This document shows, in pieces, positions 52,146 to 63,234 of a DNA stretch of 64,000 bases; position 1 is the first letter of the stretch, and each line of letters opens with the position of its first letter. The notes below the pieces were generated by a model. That model was not told the origin of the DNA, did no database searches, and saw nothing but the letters and a program-made list of their open reading frames with translations. The position numbers and the translations under genes were made by a program. The stretch spans positions 11,517,716 through 11,581,715 of the forward strand of contig NC_087067.1 in NCBI RefSeq assembly GCF_963678635.1, in the 5' to 3' direction. Origin of the DNA: Symsagittifera roscoffensis (Eukaryota; Xenacoelomorpha; Acoela; Convolutidae).

Positions 52146-52744
52146 CTTGAAGAACCTGAAACAATAAAAGAAACTGTATCGTCCATGTAATTTGTACTTA
52201 ACTGAAAGTAAAGTATCCATTAGAAGCGAAAAAAATGTCTCATATTTATCTATTGCAGAAAATAATTCATGAAAGCTGATCATTAAACTTTTTTCGAATT
52301 TTTTTTTGCCGCGAACTCACTGCAGGTTAAGACAGCTTGCGAACTCACAAGCAGGTATCACCAACCAATCTGACTTTCGAAACATTTTTTTATCTCAATG
52401 AAAGTTGCCGCGTACTCACAGCACGTTGAGGCCGTCTGCGGAATTATAGACAGGTCACGGACACTGAAAGCAGGAAAAAGTTTTCAACTGGTTGCGAACT
52501 AGTGAAATTAGTTTAGCTGCATGTTTTTCATATTTTATCTCGGAGAAAAAAAATCAAATAAGAAAGAAAAACAAACACAAAAAAGACCGGACGGGATGAT
52601 CGAAAACGAACTTTAGAAAAAATGAAAAAAAAACATTCAGTTTATCGTAGTCACTTATGAGAAAACTTAAGCTTCAAAAAACCTTGCAGTTTTTTTTCAG
52701 TCTCAGTTCATACCACTCATATGACTGCCAAGGTATTTTTTCTT

Positions 52745-53233
52745 ATACGCAGAAGATCTCTCACCATCATCTCTTTCGGCAGCTCGCAATACTTTTGGTT
52801 GATTACGTTTGATAGCAGTCTTTCATAGGTCAGTAAGTCCGCCTTGTAATGTAATCGCAATAATTTACGTTCGTTTTCCCCATTTGCAACTAATGTTGAG
52901 ACTCTACAGTTATTGTTTGATGCAATCGTTCCCAGTTTCGCAGATGGTGTCAGACGCTCACTTACGTAAATGAGTTGTCGTATTTTTTTGAGTTCTCCTA
53001 TTCAATTTATGGCGTAATTGACGTCGAGCTTGAAACATTTTTTCTTCATCTCCAAAACATATGAATTTACATAATACACTCGGTAACAAACCATCAATGC
53101 CAGGCAAAATGTGAAATGCTTTAATCCTATTCTCAGTTATTTTCAATACCAAATACCGTTTGAAAAATCCCAATATATCACTCGTAAAATCATGACCATT
53201 TCTCGCATGGAACGGTGGTTTTCTTACCATCAC
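52745..53233 (-). pseudogene. LINE ORF1-like (baculovirus FP-like) domain
   Basis: The frame at 53233-52958 has KAFHILPGIDGLLPSVLCKF and then GDEEKMFQARRQL. These match the pattern of a hydrophobic strand followed by a DKExV...AR-x-L helix in ORF1 proteins of non-LTR elements. After a frame change it continues with LIYVSERLTPSAKLGTIA, matching the I-x-INE-x-LT block. Upstream of the LINE endonuclease on the same strand, so the order is right. Confidence 0.6.
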
Positions 53234-53240
53234 TCAACCC

Positions 53241-54031
53241 TTACTCGTATAGCGCTCTTGCGCTCGCAAACGATCATCCATTCTAGTCTGATTTTGTTCA
53301 AGTTCTTCAATTTTTTAGCCTTGTACAGTTGCAAGAGCTCTCAATTTTGCTACACTACCTCATCTTGTAGGCTTATTTAGGCCTCACTTTCGTCTGAAAC
53401 ATCGATTGGTCTTATCGAGACTAAGTATTTTTATAAGAAAAAAAGGTGAAAAGAAATCACGCTTGAATTGACAGAATATTTTGTCTTTTTTTAATTCTAT
53501 CGACAAAGAATTTATTTTCTCGATTCATTTAACAAGAGGCTTTAAAAATATCTGGGCTTTGGGTTGAAGGAAATTATATATCAAATCTGATATATTTAGA
53601 TTTGAATAACTTTGATGTCAATTCAATTCCGTTTTTTTTTACTATGAATTTCTTGCTTTAAATGGTCACAATTTTTTTTTTCAATTTTCAGTTCCTCTCA
53701 AAGTGAACTGACCGTTTTTCGACCAATATCTCAGAATTTTTTTTGCAACATGGAACTAACTGCCACGGACTGCTCTGAGCTCTTATTTAGGTATAAATGA
53801 GTAAATAACTTTGCTTATCAAAACTCAATAATGCTGATTTATTGGTAGAATTTTTTCTGCACAATTTACAAAATGCGTTGATTTATCAGTTTCAGAGCAA
53901 CACCGACTTCAAAAAATTGGACTTAAATTGACTGTTTTGATTGAGCTGAACAATTCAATTCAAATTAGAAAAAAATCCCAACTGAATTTTCCTGATGCGG
54001 GCATCTGAACAATGTTTTTTAATTAAATACC
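53241..54031. other. AT-rich sequence without recognised features
   Basis: Nothing beyond short frames was seen. Confidence 0.5.
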
Positions 54032-54585
54032 AGTTCGGTTTTTGGAGCGACAAGTTCAAATTTTCAAGTTGTCTCTCTATAAAGTTATTGGTTCTCACAC
54101 ACTGCATGACAACACGCTGAACACCTTCGTTCGCGACATCGAATCCAGCATGAACTCGCGTCCTCTAACTAACGATCCTGCGGACATAAATGACCCATTG
54201 CCGCTCACCCCGAATCACTTCCTTCTCAGTAGGCCATCAATTAATGTACGACCTGGCGTATTTCTGGACAAAACAGTCACTCTTTCTAAATCGTGGAAAA
54301 ACGCGCAGTTTCTCGCACAACAATTTTGGAATCGTTTCCTCCGTGAGTATCTTCCAGAAAGGCAAACTCCGACTAAGTGGAACAAGGCCCTCCAACAACT
54401 TGGCAGTCGATGATCTTGTCTGGGTTTTGGAAGATGATACACTACAGGGTCTTTGGCCTCTCGCTAAAATTCTCGAGGTTCACCCAGTCAGCGACGGAAC
54501 ATTCATATCGGTGACACTCCAGACTCCTCATGGTAAAAAATATTGGCCAGTAATTAAACTGTCTAAAGTTTTCCCCAAGGAATGA
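54032..54585 (+). pseudogene. pol: BEL/Pao retrotransposon pol fragment: end of integrase and C-terminal domain
   Basis: The first frame (to 54413) reads LERQVQIFKLSLYKVIGSHT and FVRDIESSMNSRPLT, then LPLTPNHFLLSRPSINVRPG and SKSWKNAQFLAQQFWNRFLR. This is the BEL/Pao integrase end with the start of the DUF5641-type domain. After a frame change near 54400 it continues VDDLVWVLEDDTLQGLWPLA and ILEVHPVSDGTFISV, which is the rest of that domain, up to TGA at 54583-54585. The 5' part of pol is missing, so this is a truncated relic. Confidence 0.85.
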
Positions 54586-55031
54586 TTTCCATTGGCTTCA
54601 TCTACCTTTTTTTCACTCTCGACAAGTCATTATACTCAATTACCAATTATTGCGAAGACTTTACTATTCATTTCACTTCCTTGATTGCTTTATCCAGTTT
54701 TTATTGTTCAAAAGCTTTTCCAACCATGTTTACCACGTTATCTTCATTACTCCGAACACATTGGTCATTTCGTTATTTTTTGAGTTTTTGATTTGCTTTA
54801 CTCGCAAATGGGGCGGGACTAAGTCATAGCCATGACTAATGTTACATTGACTTTTATTTTTTTTCTGACTTCAAAGACTCTTACGTTCGAGAACTAGATT
54901 TGATAGATTTTATTCTGATGGCAATTTACTCGGTTTGCCCACATTTTGACCACGTGACTTCATCAAACCGCAACGAAAAAGTGAGCACTGGAGCATGGAG
55001 GTCAACTATACATTTCGCTTACAATTTTCAG

Positions 55032-55280
55032 TGAGTTCTACATTGACCAGACAACACAAAAAGAAAGAACAAAAGAGTTTGAAAAACAAGAAAACTGAAG
55101 TACATAGAAAGAAGTATTGAAGACGAAATAAAATCCGCTCTGATAGTTAATAAAACTAATGTAACCATGCAAATAGACAAAGATTTTACAACAGTTATTT
55201 CAAACTCCAAATCTAGTATCAAATGGTCCAGTGGGTTCCACAGCAAATGTATAAGCTATCATACAGATGTTCCACTCTAA
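55032..55280 (+). pseudogene. coding-like stretch after a good acceptor, unrecognised, one frame change
   Basis: After ACAATTTTCAG the sequence reads EFYIDQTTQKERTKEFEKQE and stops. In another frame it continues IERSIEDEIKSALIVNKTNV and KDFTTVISNSKSSIKWSSGF to a TAA near 55280. The composition is protein-like and hydrophilic with two sequons (NKT, NVT). No family is recognised. It may be a terminal exon or a relic. Confidence 0.3.
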
Positions 55281-55430
55281 ATCATTGTGGCGCTACGAAA
55301 CAAAAGAGAAAACTAAAATAACAAAAAAAGAAAACCTTCGTGCTTAGAAAATGGGCTGAAAAAAGTACGATGCTTGTTTATGAAAACGCTTAAACGAATT
55401 TTGTTATTTTTTTTACTGAGACCAGGGGCA

Positions 55431-55805
55431 GACTTAGGATTGAAGGGGTGGGCGGCGATTTCTTCTTCCCTCCCAGGGATTCGACCCCCTGCCGACACAA
55501 AGGGTCACGCCTTTGTACTATTTTGAGATATCACTTTTTGGCTCACGGACCCTGAAGTTTTTCTTAAAGCACCTTCAGCGCCAATACATACTAGTTTGGA
55601 GGGGAAGGGCGTAGGGTTAGCGCGCTTCGAAAAACGCTATTTTTTGGTCAAAAACTTCCGAAAAAAAAAGCTTTAAAACAGCTTTTTTTCACCGGTTCTT
55701 TCAAAATTGGGCCTGCGGCGCAGAAAATTTGGCCAAAACAGGATCTTTTTAATGTTTCAGAGAGCTCGGAAAGTTTGCTTCATTCGTAAAAAACGCTTCG
55801 GAGTT
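55431..55805 (+). mobile_element. hAT-like MITE (G-tract family)
   Basis: It begins CAGGGGCAGACTTAGG and continues GATTCGACCCCCTGCCGACA, TCAGCGCCAATACATACTAG and GAGAGCTCGGAAAG in the same order as in the full copy at 61523. The right end is lost. Confidence 0.7.
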
Positions 55806-57884
55806 TTTTGAAAATCCAATGAGAAAATCCTCCAAAAATTAATGAGACCATTAATGAAACTTCGTACACAATATCATGTGTGAAACTTTGTACACAAAAT
55901 CACAAAAAGTAAACGGACATGATCACAAAACAGGTAAGTTGGTAGTTTTTTTGCATATGTTTCGTTATCATTTACTTTTTCATTGTTATTAGGGAAGAAC
56001 TTTTTCGTTAGATAAATTTTGTGTTTGAAATATTTGATTGATAATGCGAACCAAAAAGCCCCCCACCACATTTACCTGTTTCCACCCCTCCCCTCGCCTC
56101 CACGTCCACTCCACATCCTCATGCGTCCCCCCCCCCTCCTCCTTACTATAAAAAATATATCCATTATAATTTATTACAATCGTTAAAATAGAGTTCTTTG
56201 ATCTGACAAAAATCAGGGTTATAATTGATTTTTAACCAATTATAATCCATTATTTTTGAATTTTAGAGGCTGAAAATGAAAATCCAATATAATTGATTAT
56301 TGTCCATAATCTATCAATGCGGGAACTGTTGTGATCTAGCAAAACTCTTGCATTTATTTCAAAAAAATTATTATACTATTTTTAGCAACTCTTTTTGTTG
56401 ACCAAAAAAATTCAAAATTCAGTCTGGTGTCCCGTCAGCATGGCTACTAGCTCGGCCTTCAGATTATTAAGCTACACCGTATTCGAGTTTTAGATTTGAT
56501 GATGTTTGATTGCTGTATGATAGGCCAAGTCGTAGATTTCACAGCCTTAGCTAGTCCGTACCAAGTGGATTTTCTAAACAAGATCTGCTTTTTTCTAGCC
56601 TATCAAAAATTGGTTTTCAGATCCGAAATTCGTATTTACAGTTCTTCAATAAAAAACCTCAAAGTTTCAGATCTGAAATTTGAATCTGAAATGCAAGTTT
56701 CAGATCTGGAAATTTTAAACCAAGTTAAGATCATCTATCCCAGCATTCAGTTTTAATTAAATTTTCAAAGCATTGCATATGAAATGCTCTATTCTTTTGG
56801 CTAAAATTTAAAGCTCAGAACCAAATTAACATGATCCTTCCTATACAGGTTTAATGAGAAGGGGAAAATTAACTGGGTCCTATGGTTTGCTCAATCAGAC
56901 TGCAGCAAAATTACAATTCTCAAAAGAAAGTTCTAGAAATAATTTACTGCATTAATTTATGCAGGTGGTGATTCTGGTCGCGTCCCAGGTAAAAAAATTT
57001 TTAAGCTAAAACTCAAACGGGCGTTATTTTTTGAGTTGTTTAAAACATTTATCAAAAATTGCTTGTTAAAAAGTAAATTTTGGCTGAATAAAATATCCAA
57101 CTCTACGCAAGCAATCCGTCTATTTCTTCGCAAGTCGAAAAAAAAATTCATTATATATCTGCTGGAAGTGTACAGTAAAACTTTTCTGTGCTGCTATAAT
57201 GCATTTTCCGTTGAGAGTAACTTCAGTTTTGTGCAAAAATCATTTAATCAATATGAACGTCTATGATTTAACCAATACTAACAGTTTTGATTGGTAAAAG
57301 TTTTCAATCATTCGGTCCCTCCATCAAGGGAATAACCCCCGTTTTCTTAACTAGACAGAGATACCACAGAGTGAGGGAGAGGGAGTTCTCAAATTGATAA
57401 CGACTGTCTACTGAAACAAGTTCTAATATTTAGGTAGTTCCAGCTCTTCAAATTAAAAAACAAAAACATTTAATATATTCAGTGTGCTGGCATTAAGCCA
57501 CTGTAGCAATAAATAGATGAAGAAAAGGCTGAAAATATACGTTAAATAATCAAAAGAAAAAAAAACGTAGAAGTTAATCGAAAAATTGTATAATAGCCAA
57601 AAAGAGTCCTTGAATCAAAAGCAGAAAGTACGTTTTATCTAACTTCTAATGATTTTTTTTAACTTTTGGGTTATTGCTACACCGGTTTTTTGCACTGTTA
57701 TCAAAAATCTCAAATAGTTTGGAAAAAGATTCATATAGCTTGAACAGTTTTTGCGCTAATCACGACCTTGGTGGTATAGAACTGCTGTTTAAAACCTGGT
57801 ATCAAATATCAATTTGTCATTTAGAAAATAAAGTTTAAGTCAACCTGAAATTTTATTTAACAATACAACTTTCTTCGACATGAA
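55806..57884. other. AT-rich sequence with minor repeats
   Basis: It holds a C-rich patch at 56055-56137, palindromic AT motifs at 56160-56310, and several CAGATCTGA-type strings at 56570-56710 that are also common at 14990-15200. No gene was recognised. Confidence 0.55.
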
Positions 57885-58475
57885 ATGGTTCTTTCCGAAA
57901 TTGGAATAGTTCTGTTCACTTTGCAATTTTTTGAGACTATTCCAGAAAGTATTGTCGTAAACACCACAATTCAGTTGAACTGGAGTTCACAGACATTTAT
58001 ACTTCAAGCTGAAAACAAATTCGACTACACCGGGCAATTATGTCGCAAGTTTAGCAAAGTTAACTGTTTAAGTGGATTCGAAACGACTGAAGAGCTTTCA
58101 GAACCTGCCTATGAGTCCATATTAAACTTAATGGATAGCGGCCACATGCAATATAGTCACTACTGGTTGGAAGATTCTGCTTACAGAAAAAGTCAAAACC
58201 AGTTTAGGTCAATGTATACAAACCATAACTTTTTCACTGTCCGCAAAGGTTGCTGTTATGGCCAATTTTATTATTAGTTCGTGAGCGGATACAGTAGAAT
58301 GCTCATAACACCGAGTCAATATATCGAAAAAATAACGAATTATTCCGACAAAGACAAGCAACTAAATGCAATTTGGGCAAATTTCGAACCGGAATGCAAT
58401 GTGAATGTTATAACGAAAATAGGATTTGGTTCTGAAGAGTTGAAAAGATTTGATCGTGATTTGAGTTTCCACTGA
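57885..58475 (+). CDS. unrecognised secreted-protein-like frame with one in-frame stop
   Basis: From ATG 57885 the frame runs 130 codons to TAG at 58275-58277 and then continues in the same frame for 66 codons to TGA 58473-58475. The start is weakly signal-like (IGIVLFTLQFF). Two sequons (NTT, NWS) and cysteines in QLCRKF, VNCLS, KGCCYG and PECNV suggest a secreted or surface protein. The acceptor-like TTATTATTAG just before 58278 could end a very short intron, but a 31-base intron would be unusually small. I do not recognise a family. A minus-strand frame at 58340-58609 overlaps the end and could compete. It may be a small gene or a relic. Confidence 0.35.
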
Positions 58476-58649
58476 CTTAGCTCTTCCGTGCTAATGCTGT
58501 GATTTTTCATTAATTTCATTAACACTTCCTCTGAACAACTCTTTTCTTTGTTGCCTGCACTTTCTGTTCCGGTTTTCGAAAAAAGTAACAGAATATTTGT
58601 AACTAGCAACTTTTATTGGAATTTTTTAGAGCATTTGAGAGATATTCTT

Positions 58650-58815
58650 GTACTGGGCTCAAAATTGAGTTTTTTACCTTCGATCCTTTTCCGTAAAAAT
58701 ATGGGGGTTTGGTCAATTTGGGAGAACCGAAACGCGATATAATTTTTGATTTCAACGCGTAAGCGGTGCGGTGGCTTGATCCGTCATAGGAACCGTTCCA
58801 AATTGAATTGAGGCT
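58650..58815 (+). repeat. interspersed repeat shared with 60690-60900
   Basis: Both copies have GATC, TTTCCGTAAA or TTTCGTAAAG, ATGGGGGTTT, CAATTTGGGA, CGCGTAAGCG, and GATCCGTCATAGGAACCGTT or a close variant, in the same order. Confidence 0.7.
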
Positions 58816-59594
58816 TGCTGTTTGCTGCAACTATTATTTTGCTATATGCAAAATTTATTGTTATTTTATATAGCGTTTGGCGTGGTTTTTTTTCAAAATT
58901 AATCTTTAAAAAGACTCAAAACTTTTTCTTTTTTTTTCGAAAATTTTAAAAGATTGTTTTTTTTTAAATAAAAACTTCACCTTCGGAATAATCGGGGGTT
59001 AACCCTGGAACAATCAGTCTTTTGATTTTGTGGTCAATTGCATTTGTTCTTAATTCTTGCAAGATAAACGCCAGGAAGATTGGCTCCCTTTGAAATGGAG
59101 GATGCGAATAAATTTTAGTTTATAAACGAGTTTTCGTTTGGTTTTTTTTTACAAGAAAGTGAAAATTGAGGCTCAATTGCTATGAGTTTCAAAATTAAAG
59201 GCACAGTTTGCAATTGAGTTTTTAGGCAATCTGCTCACAAATAGAAAAAAAATATTCGTATTGAGGCAAAACTTTGAATGGTCTGACTGCGTTGTAATTT
59301 CTATTGAGTTATTTAAATTAAAAAATTTGCTGAAGTTTTCAAAAAATAAAAAAAAAACATTTTTTTGGACAATTTTTTTTTGAAAACTAACACCTCACAC
59401 GCTATATAAAGTAGAAAAATATGTCTTTTACATATCGCGTTAATTTTTCCAAGTTGGTAATTTTTGAGCCGCATACCAATAAAAAGATGAATCACAGGCG
59501 AAATATTATTTTAAGATCGAGCTTAGCACACTAATACTTTTCGAATGATATAAAAAAATTTTGTCAAAAACTGCTAATTACATTACGAGCCCAA

Positions 59595-59955
59595 TCTGTG
59601 CATTTTGTGAAATATAAGGCCGCAACAGGCCAAAACACAGCTGTTGCAAAGTCCGCAATATTGATATTTTTCTTATCTTCTTTGCTGTTTTGGATTCCAC
59701 GGAAAAATAATTAAGACACTGTGCTGCTCTAAATCGCTTCACATTCAGGGGCAAGTTTGTGGAATCCATAAACAAATCATAATATATGTGTTTAGTAAAT
59801 TTAAGCTGTCGTGGAATCCGCACAGTATGTGGAATCCGCAAATTGTAAGCGGAATCCGTGAAAAAATTGCGGAAACCCTTTAAACGTGCGGAATCCGCTT
59901 ACGTTTGTGGAACCAGGAACAATTAACTATGTTTGCTTGTTGCGGAATAAGCGGA
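59595..59955 (-). repeat. GCGGATTCCGC-rich interspersed family, minus orientation
   Basis: Read in reverse it contains GCTTACAATTTGCGGATTCC and GGAATCCAAAACAGCA, aligning in order with 44516-44835. Confidence 0.7.
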
Positions 59956-60049
59956 CAAAAACTATGTTACAGGTAATTACACGCGTAATCCTTTTAAAAA
60001 ATGTAAGTGGAATCTACTCCACTTACATTTTGGAACGTGTTTAAAGGTG

Positions 60050-60185
60050 TTTCTCTGGTATCCAGGAACATACAGACCAAAAATTGTGCGCCTACCCAGT
60101 GCGCAGTTTGGCCCCATAATGTAAGAAGTCGAATTTTGTCTGAAAAAAATACCCGAGCACAAATAATTCGTCATATTCTTCGAAA
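60050..60185 (+). repeat. interspersed repeat shared with 34186-34300
   Basis: Reads ATTGTGCGCCTACCCAGTGC then TTTGGCCCCATAATGT, matching the other copy block by block. Confidence 0.7.
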
Positions 60186-60689
60186 AAATCCTGAAAAAAA
60201 AAACAAATTAATTATCTTGTTTTGTTATTATTCCTTATCAATATTGCGTTTGAATCATTTGAATTTTGAAGTATATTAATAGTGCGGTAATTTGGCACAG
60301 GGTAGATTGTTAGATTCAAATAGGGCAGATTGCCCTGCTATCTTCTCCATAGATGAAATATTTATATTTCTATATAATTTTGAGAAACAGCATCAAAAGT
60401 TATCCGAAGATATTCATTACTTAAACCACTGAAAACTGCCAATATTTACGCGTCATTACAATTTTTTTTTCATGTTTGTCACTTTACTATTCTGTAAGAA
60501 TTAGGTTTTTTTGGCTGGTGTCTATGAGCAGTTTCTTAGACACGTTATTTTGGTACTTCAAATTGAACAAACAAGTTTATGTTTGTGAAGTTGTTATTGT
60601 TCCGACGGAATATTTGTGCTCGGGGTGGGTTTTTTTTTCTTCAGACAAAGTTCGACTTTTTAACTAGCCGTTTTTGACGCAACTTTTTT

Positions 60690-60900
60690 TTATTATTCGA
60701 AAGCTATTGTTGTCCTGAGCTTGAATTTGAAAAATTATTTTACCTCTGATCATTTTTCGTAAAGTTATGGGGGTTTAAAGATTGTCATTTTGGCCAATTT
60801 GGGACAATTAACGCGCGATAAATTTCGTGCTATTACGCGTAAGCGAGATTTAATCCGTCTTAGAAATCGTTCCAAATTGGTTCAGGGAAGCTTATATGCC
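60690..60900 (+). repeat. interspersed repeat shared with 58650-58815
   Basis: Contains ATGGGGGTTT, CCAATTTGGGACAATTAACG and ACGCGTAAGCG, as in the first copy. Confidence 0.7.
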
Positions 60901-61219
60901 ATAATTGATTTGTTAATAGGCGCAAAATCTATTACTTTGTACTTAATATGACGTGTGGGGGGATGTTTTTTCATAAAATCTCAAATTTTTTCAAAAAATT
61001 TTTTTAAATTTTTTTACTACTTTAAAATTTTTCATCTTATTAATGCTCCATAGACCTTAAAATGCAGTCGGAACTTTCAGGGCTTCGCTCTGATACGAGC
61101 AGTCTTGTTTTGTTTTTGTTCCCACCGATGAAAATGGGAGGTAACTTTGTCTTCGTGGGTTTCATTTTTTCTACGCAAATTCAGGTGGAGGCGTGTCGCG
61201 GAGCCGAAAAATAAATTTG

Positions 61220-61317
61220 TTCCCGGATAGCCGAAAAACAAATTCGTTCCCGGATAACCGAAAAATAATTTCGTTCCCGGATAGCCGAAAAATAATTTCG
61301 TTCCCGGATAGCCGAAA
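61220..61317 (+). repeat. 27-bp tandem repeat, four copies
   Basis: Units starting TTCCCGGATAGCCGAAAAAT are placed at 61220, 61247, 61274 and 61301, exactly 27 bases apart. The fourth is cut after CCGAAA. Confidence 0.95.
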
Positions 61318-61377
61318 TTTTGGATCTACTTAACAATTACCCCCCCCCCTACCCATTTCTTAATAATAGAGAGGGGG

Positions 61378-61406
61378 GAGATTCGAGATTCGAGATTCGA
61401 GATTCG
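61378..61406 (+). repeat. 7-bp tandem repeat (GAGATTC), four copies
   Basis: Perfect heptamer repeat within the inverted-end element. Confidence 0.95.
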
Positions 61407-61522
61407 TTACTAGGTACCATAGGGGGCGACAATAGTTAAAGAGATCCTACAAACTTACTTAAAAACATTGTTTTATTTTATTTGGGGTACCCGCTATCTC
61501 TACCCCCAATCATACATTTAGT

Positions 61523-61946
61523 CAGGGGCGAATTTATGGGGGGGGGGGGGGGGGGGGGGGCGGACGCCCCCCCCTCAGAGATTCGACCCACTGCCGACCC
61601 AAAGGGTCCCCCCTTTGATACTTTTCAGAAATCCGACCGACCCTAAAAATTTTCTAAAGGCGCCTTTGGCGCCAATATATACTAACTTTGAGGGGGAGCG
61701 CGTGCCAAAAAAAACGCGATTTTTTTGTCAAAATTTTTCAAAAAGTGCCGAAAAGCAGATTTTTTTACTGTTTTTTCAAAAGTTTGCCTGCGGAGCAGAA
61801 AATTTTGCCAAAATAGGGGCAAAACAGTGCTTTGGGAGAGCTCGAAAAATCAATTTGGTCGACCAAAAAAAAAGGTCGAAAAAAAATTTCCCAATTTTTT
61901 TTTTGAAAAACCGCCCCCCCTCGAGAAAATCCTAGATCCGCCCCTG
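61523..61946 (+). mobile_element. hAT-like MITE, full-length copy (424 bp) of the G-tract family
   Basis: The left end CAGGGGCGAATTTAT and the right end ATCCGCCCCTG form inverted repeats. Directly after the left end comes a run of 23 G and then a C run. Flanks CATTTAGT and AACTTAGT agree at six of eight bases, consistent with an aged 8-bp hAT target duplication. Internal marks are ATTCGACCCACTGCCGACCC, GGCGCCTTTGGCGCCAATAT and GAGAGCTCG with GGTCGACC. No transposase is encoded. Confidence 0.8.
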
Positions 61947-62026
61947 AACTTAGTCCTATCTTTCTTCCTTCCCACTCCCTTCCGCTCCTCCCAATTACCC
62001 CCTCCCCTTACCCACATTTACCCTTT

Positions 62027-62047
62027 CCCCCCCCCCCCCCCCCCCCC
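62027..62047 (+). repeat. run of 21 C
   Basis: Homopolymer beside a C-rich low-complexity patch (61955-62053). Length is likely uncertain in the assembly. Confidence 0.95.
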
Positions 62048-62099
62048 ACCCGGCAAAAAAAAAACTCGTTAAAAAACTGGACAAATGTTTTAAAAAAAA

Positions 62100-62295
62100 C
62101 AAGCCAAAACGCCGTTTTTGTGTATTTTTTGAAAAAATTTTATCCAAAAAAAAATTGCGTTTTTCAGCGCGCGCTCCCCTTTGAAGTTAGCATATACTAA
62201 AATATTTTTTGGGTTTGTCGGCCGAAAATGGATATAATAAAACATGCCAAAGAGTGACCCTTTGGTTGGTGAGGGGGGTCGAATCCCTGTTTTAG
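62100..62295 (-). mobile_element. partial hAT-like MITE (G-tract family), minus orientation
   Basis: Read in reverse: CAGGGATTCGACC, CCAAAGGGTCACTC, AGTATATGCTAACTT and GGGGAGCGCGCGC, in family order. Confidence 0.65.
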
Positions 62296-62503
62296 TCAGA
62301 CTTTTGTTGTTAATTAATTCAATGAGAGTAAAAAATTTAGCCAATCCAATCTCTTAAAAATGTTCAGAATTTTGTAAGCTAACAGGCTGCAAAATTTTGA
62401 GGCATTTTCTGTCCAATCAAAATGCGTCTCAAGAGTTTTCTGGTTTAATTTAACTAAAACCGGAGGTATTTAGTTCTTTCGGCTATCCGGGAATGCGGCT
62501 CCG

Positions 62504-63020
62504 TGGGTACGCACCATTCAGGTACCAGATGCAATCGTCAAAATGGGTTCGATAATATATCATAATAAAATTTGTTCAGTTATGAGTCGTGCTTTGAATT
62601 CTTAAAAAAATTGCACAAATTTGAGAGAAACTGAACTGAAGTTTTGCTTTTGTACTACTTGCAAGCAATTAAAGCAATCGAAAAAGTTATTGTTTTCTTT
62701 GGGAACGTTTATGTGCTCAATGAAATCAAATAATTGAATATGTACTAACTTTTGCAAAACTCTACTAATTATTTTGCAAAAATTGAAAAACATAACTTTA
62801 GTCTTAGTGAAAATATGAAAGAAAGCATAAACTTGATTACCAGGAGAATTTGAACTGAATAATAATTTCAGAATTATTGTGAGAGGAAAGGAAAGCGCAT
62901 GTTCTGAAGTTTGGTAACTACTTTAGACGGATATTAGCAAAAAACAATACATCCAAAAATTTGCATCACCTATCAGATCTTTTGCGATTTGATCACCTTT
63001 GACATACAAAGAGGTAACGT
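62504..63020. other. AT-rich sequence without recognised features
   Basis: Nothing noted apart from a direct repeat TTTGACATACAAAGAG near 62998 and 63021, next to the foldback element. Confidence 0.5.
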
Positions 63021-63037
63021 TTTGACATACAAAGAGC

Positions 63038-63234
63038 CAGTATTTAGACAGCCGCGTATTCATACTCGTCAGTATTTAAACAAATACTGTATGAACCAAT
63101 CAGAATCGAGAAAAGACATAAATAATCCAAAATAAATAATAATTATTTATTAATTTCTTCTTTGTCTCGATTCTGATTGGTTGAAACAGTATTTGTCTAA
63201 ATACTAGTCTGAATAAGCGGTTGTCTAAATACTG
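63038..63234. mobile_element. foldback MITE-like palindrome of about 200 bp
   Basis: The left arm runs CAGTATTTAGACAGCCGCGT to ACCAATCAGAATCGAGAAAA. The right arm is its inverted counterpart, CGATTCTGATTGGTTGAAAC to GGTTGTCTAAATACTG. The loop is an AT-rich stretch of about 45 bases. Only substitutions and small indels separate the arms. Confidence 0.8.

Larger units (their letters stand above)
48697..53240 (-). mobile_element. decayed non-LTR retrotransposon (Jockey/CR1/L2-type layout), minus strand
   Basis: Read on the minus strand from 53.24 kb down, the order is an ORF1-like domain, an AP-endonuclease, reverse transcriptase blocks and a C-terminal piece. All are in broken frames. The order and motifs fit LINEs with an endonuclease and ORF1. 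The element is interrupted at 49169-50253 by another insertion. The 3' tail and target duplications of the LINE itself were not identified. Confidence 0.75.
61199..62503 (+). mobile_element. candidate 1.3-kb element with inverted ends, carrying a nested MITE
   Basis: CGGAGCCG with TTCCCGGATAGCCGAA at the left (61199-61236) is mirrored at the right by TTCGGCTATCCGGGAA with CGGCTCCG (62478-62503). The interior holds a tandem repeat, a full hAT-like MITE and a partial one. No coding sequence was found, so it is non-autonomous or only an inverted-repeat pair. Confidence 0.45.

Noticed and set aside
61220-61317. CRISPR-like array
   Set aside because: Units of 27 bases follow each other with no spacers; it is a simple tandem repeat in a eukaryotic genome.
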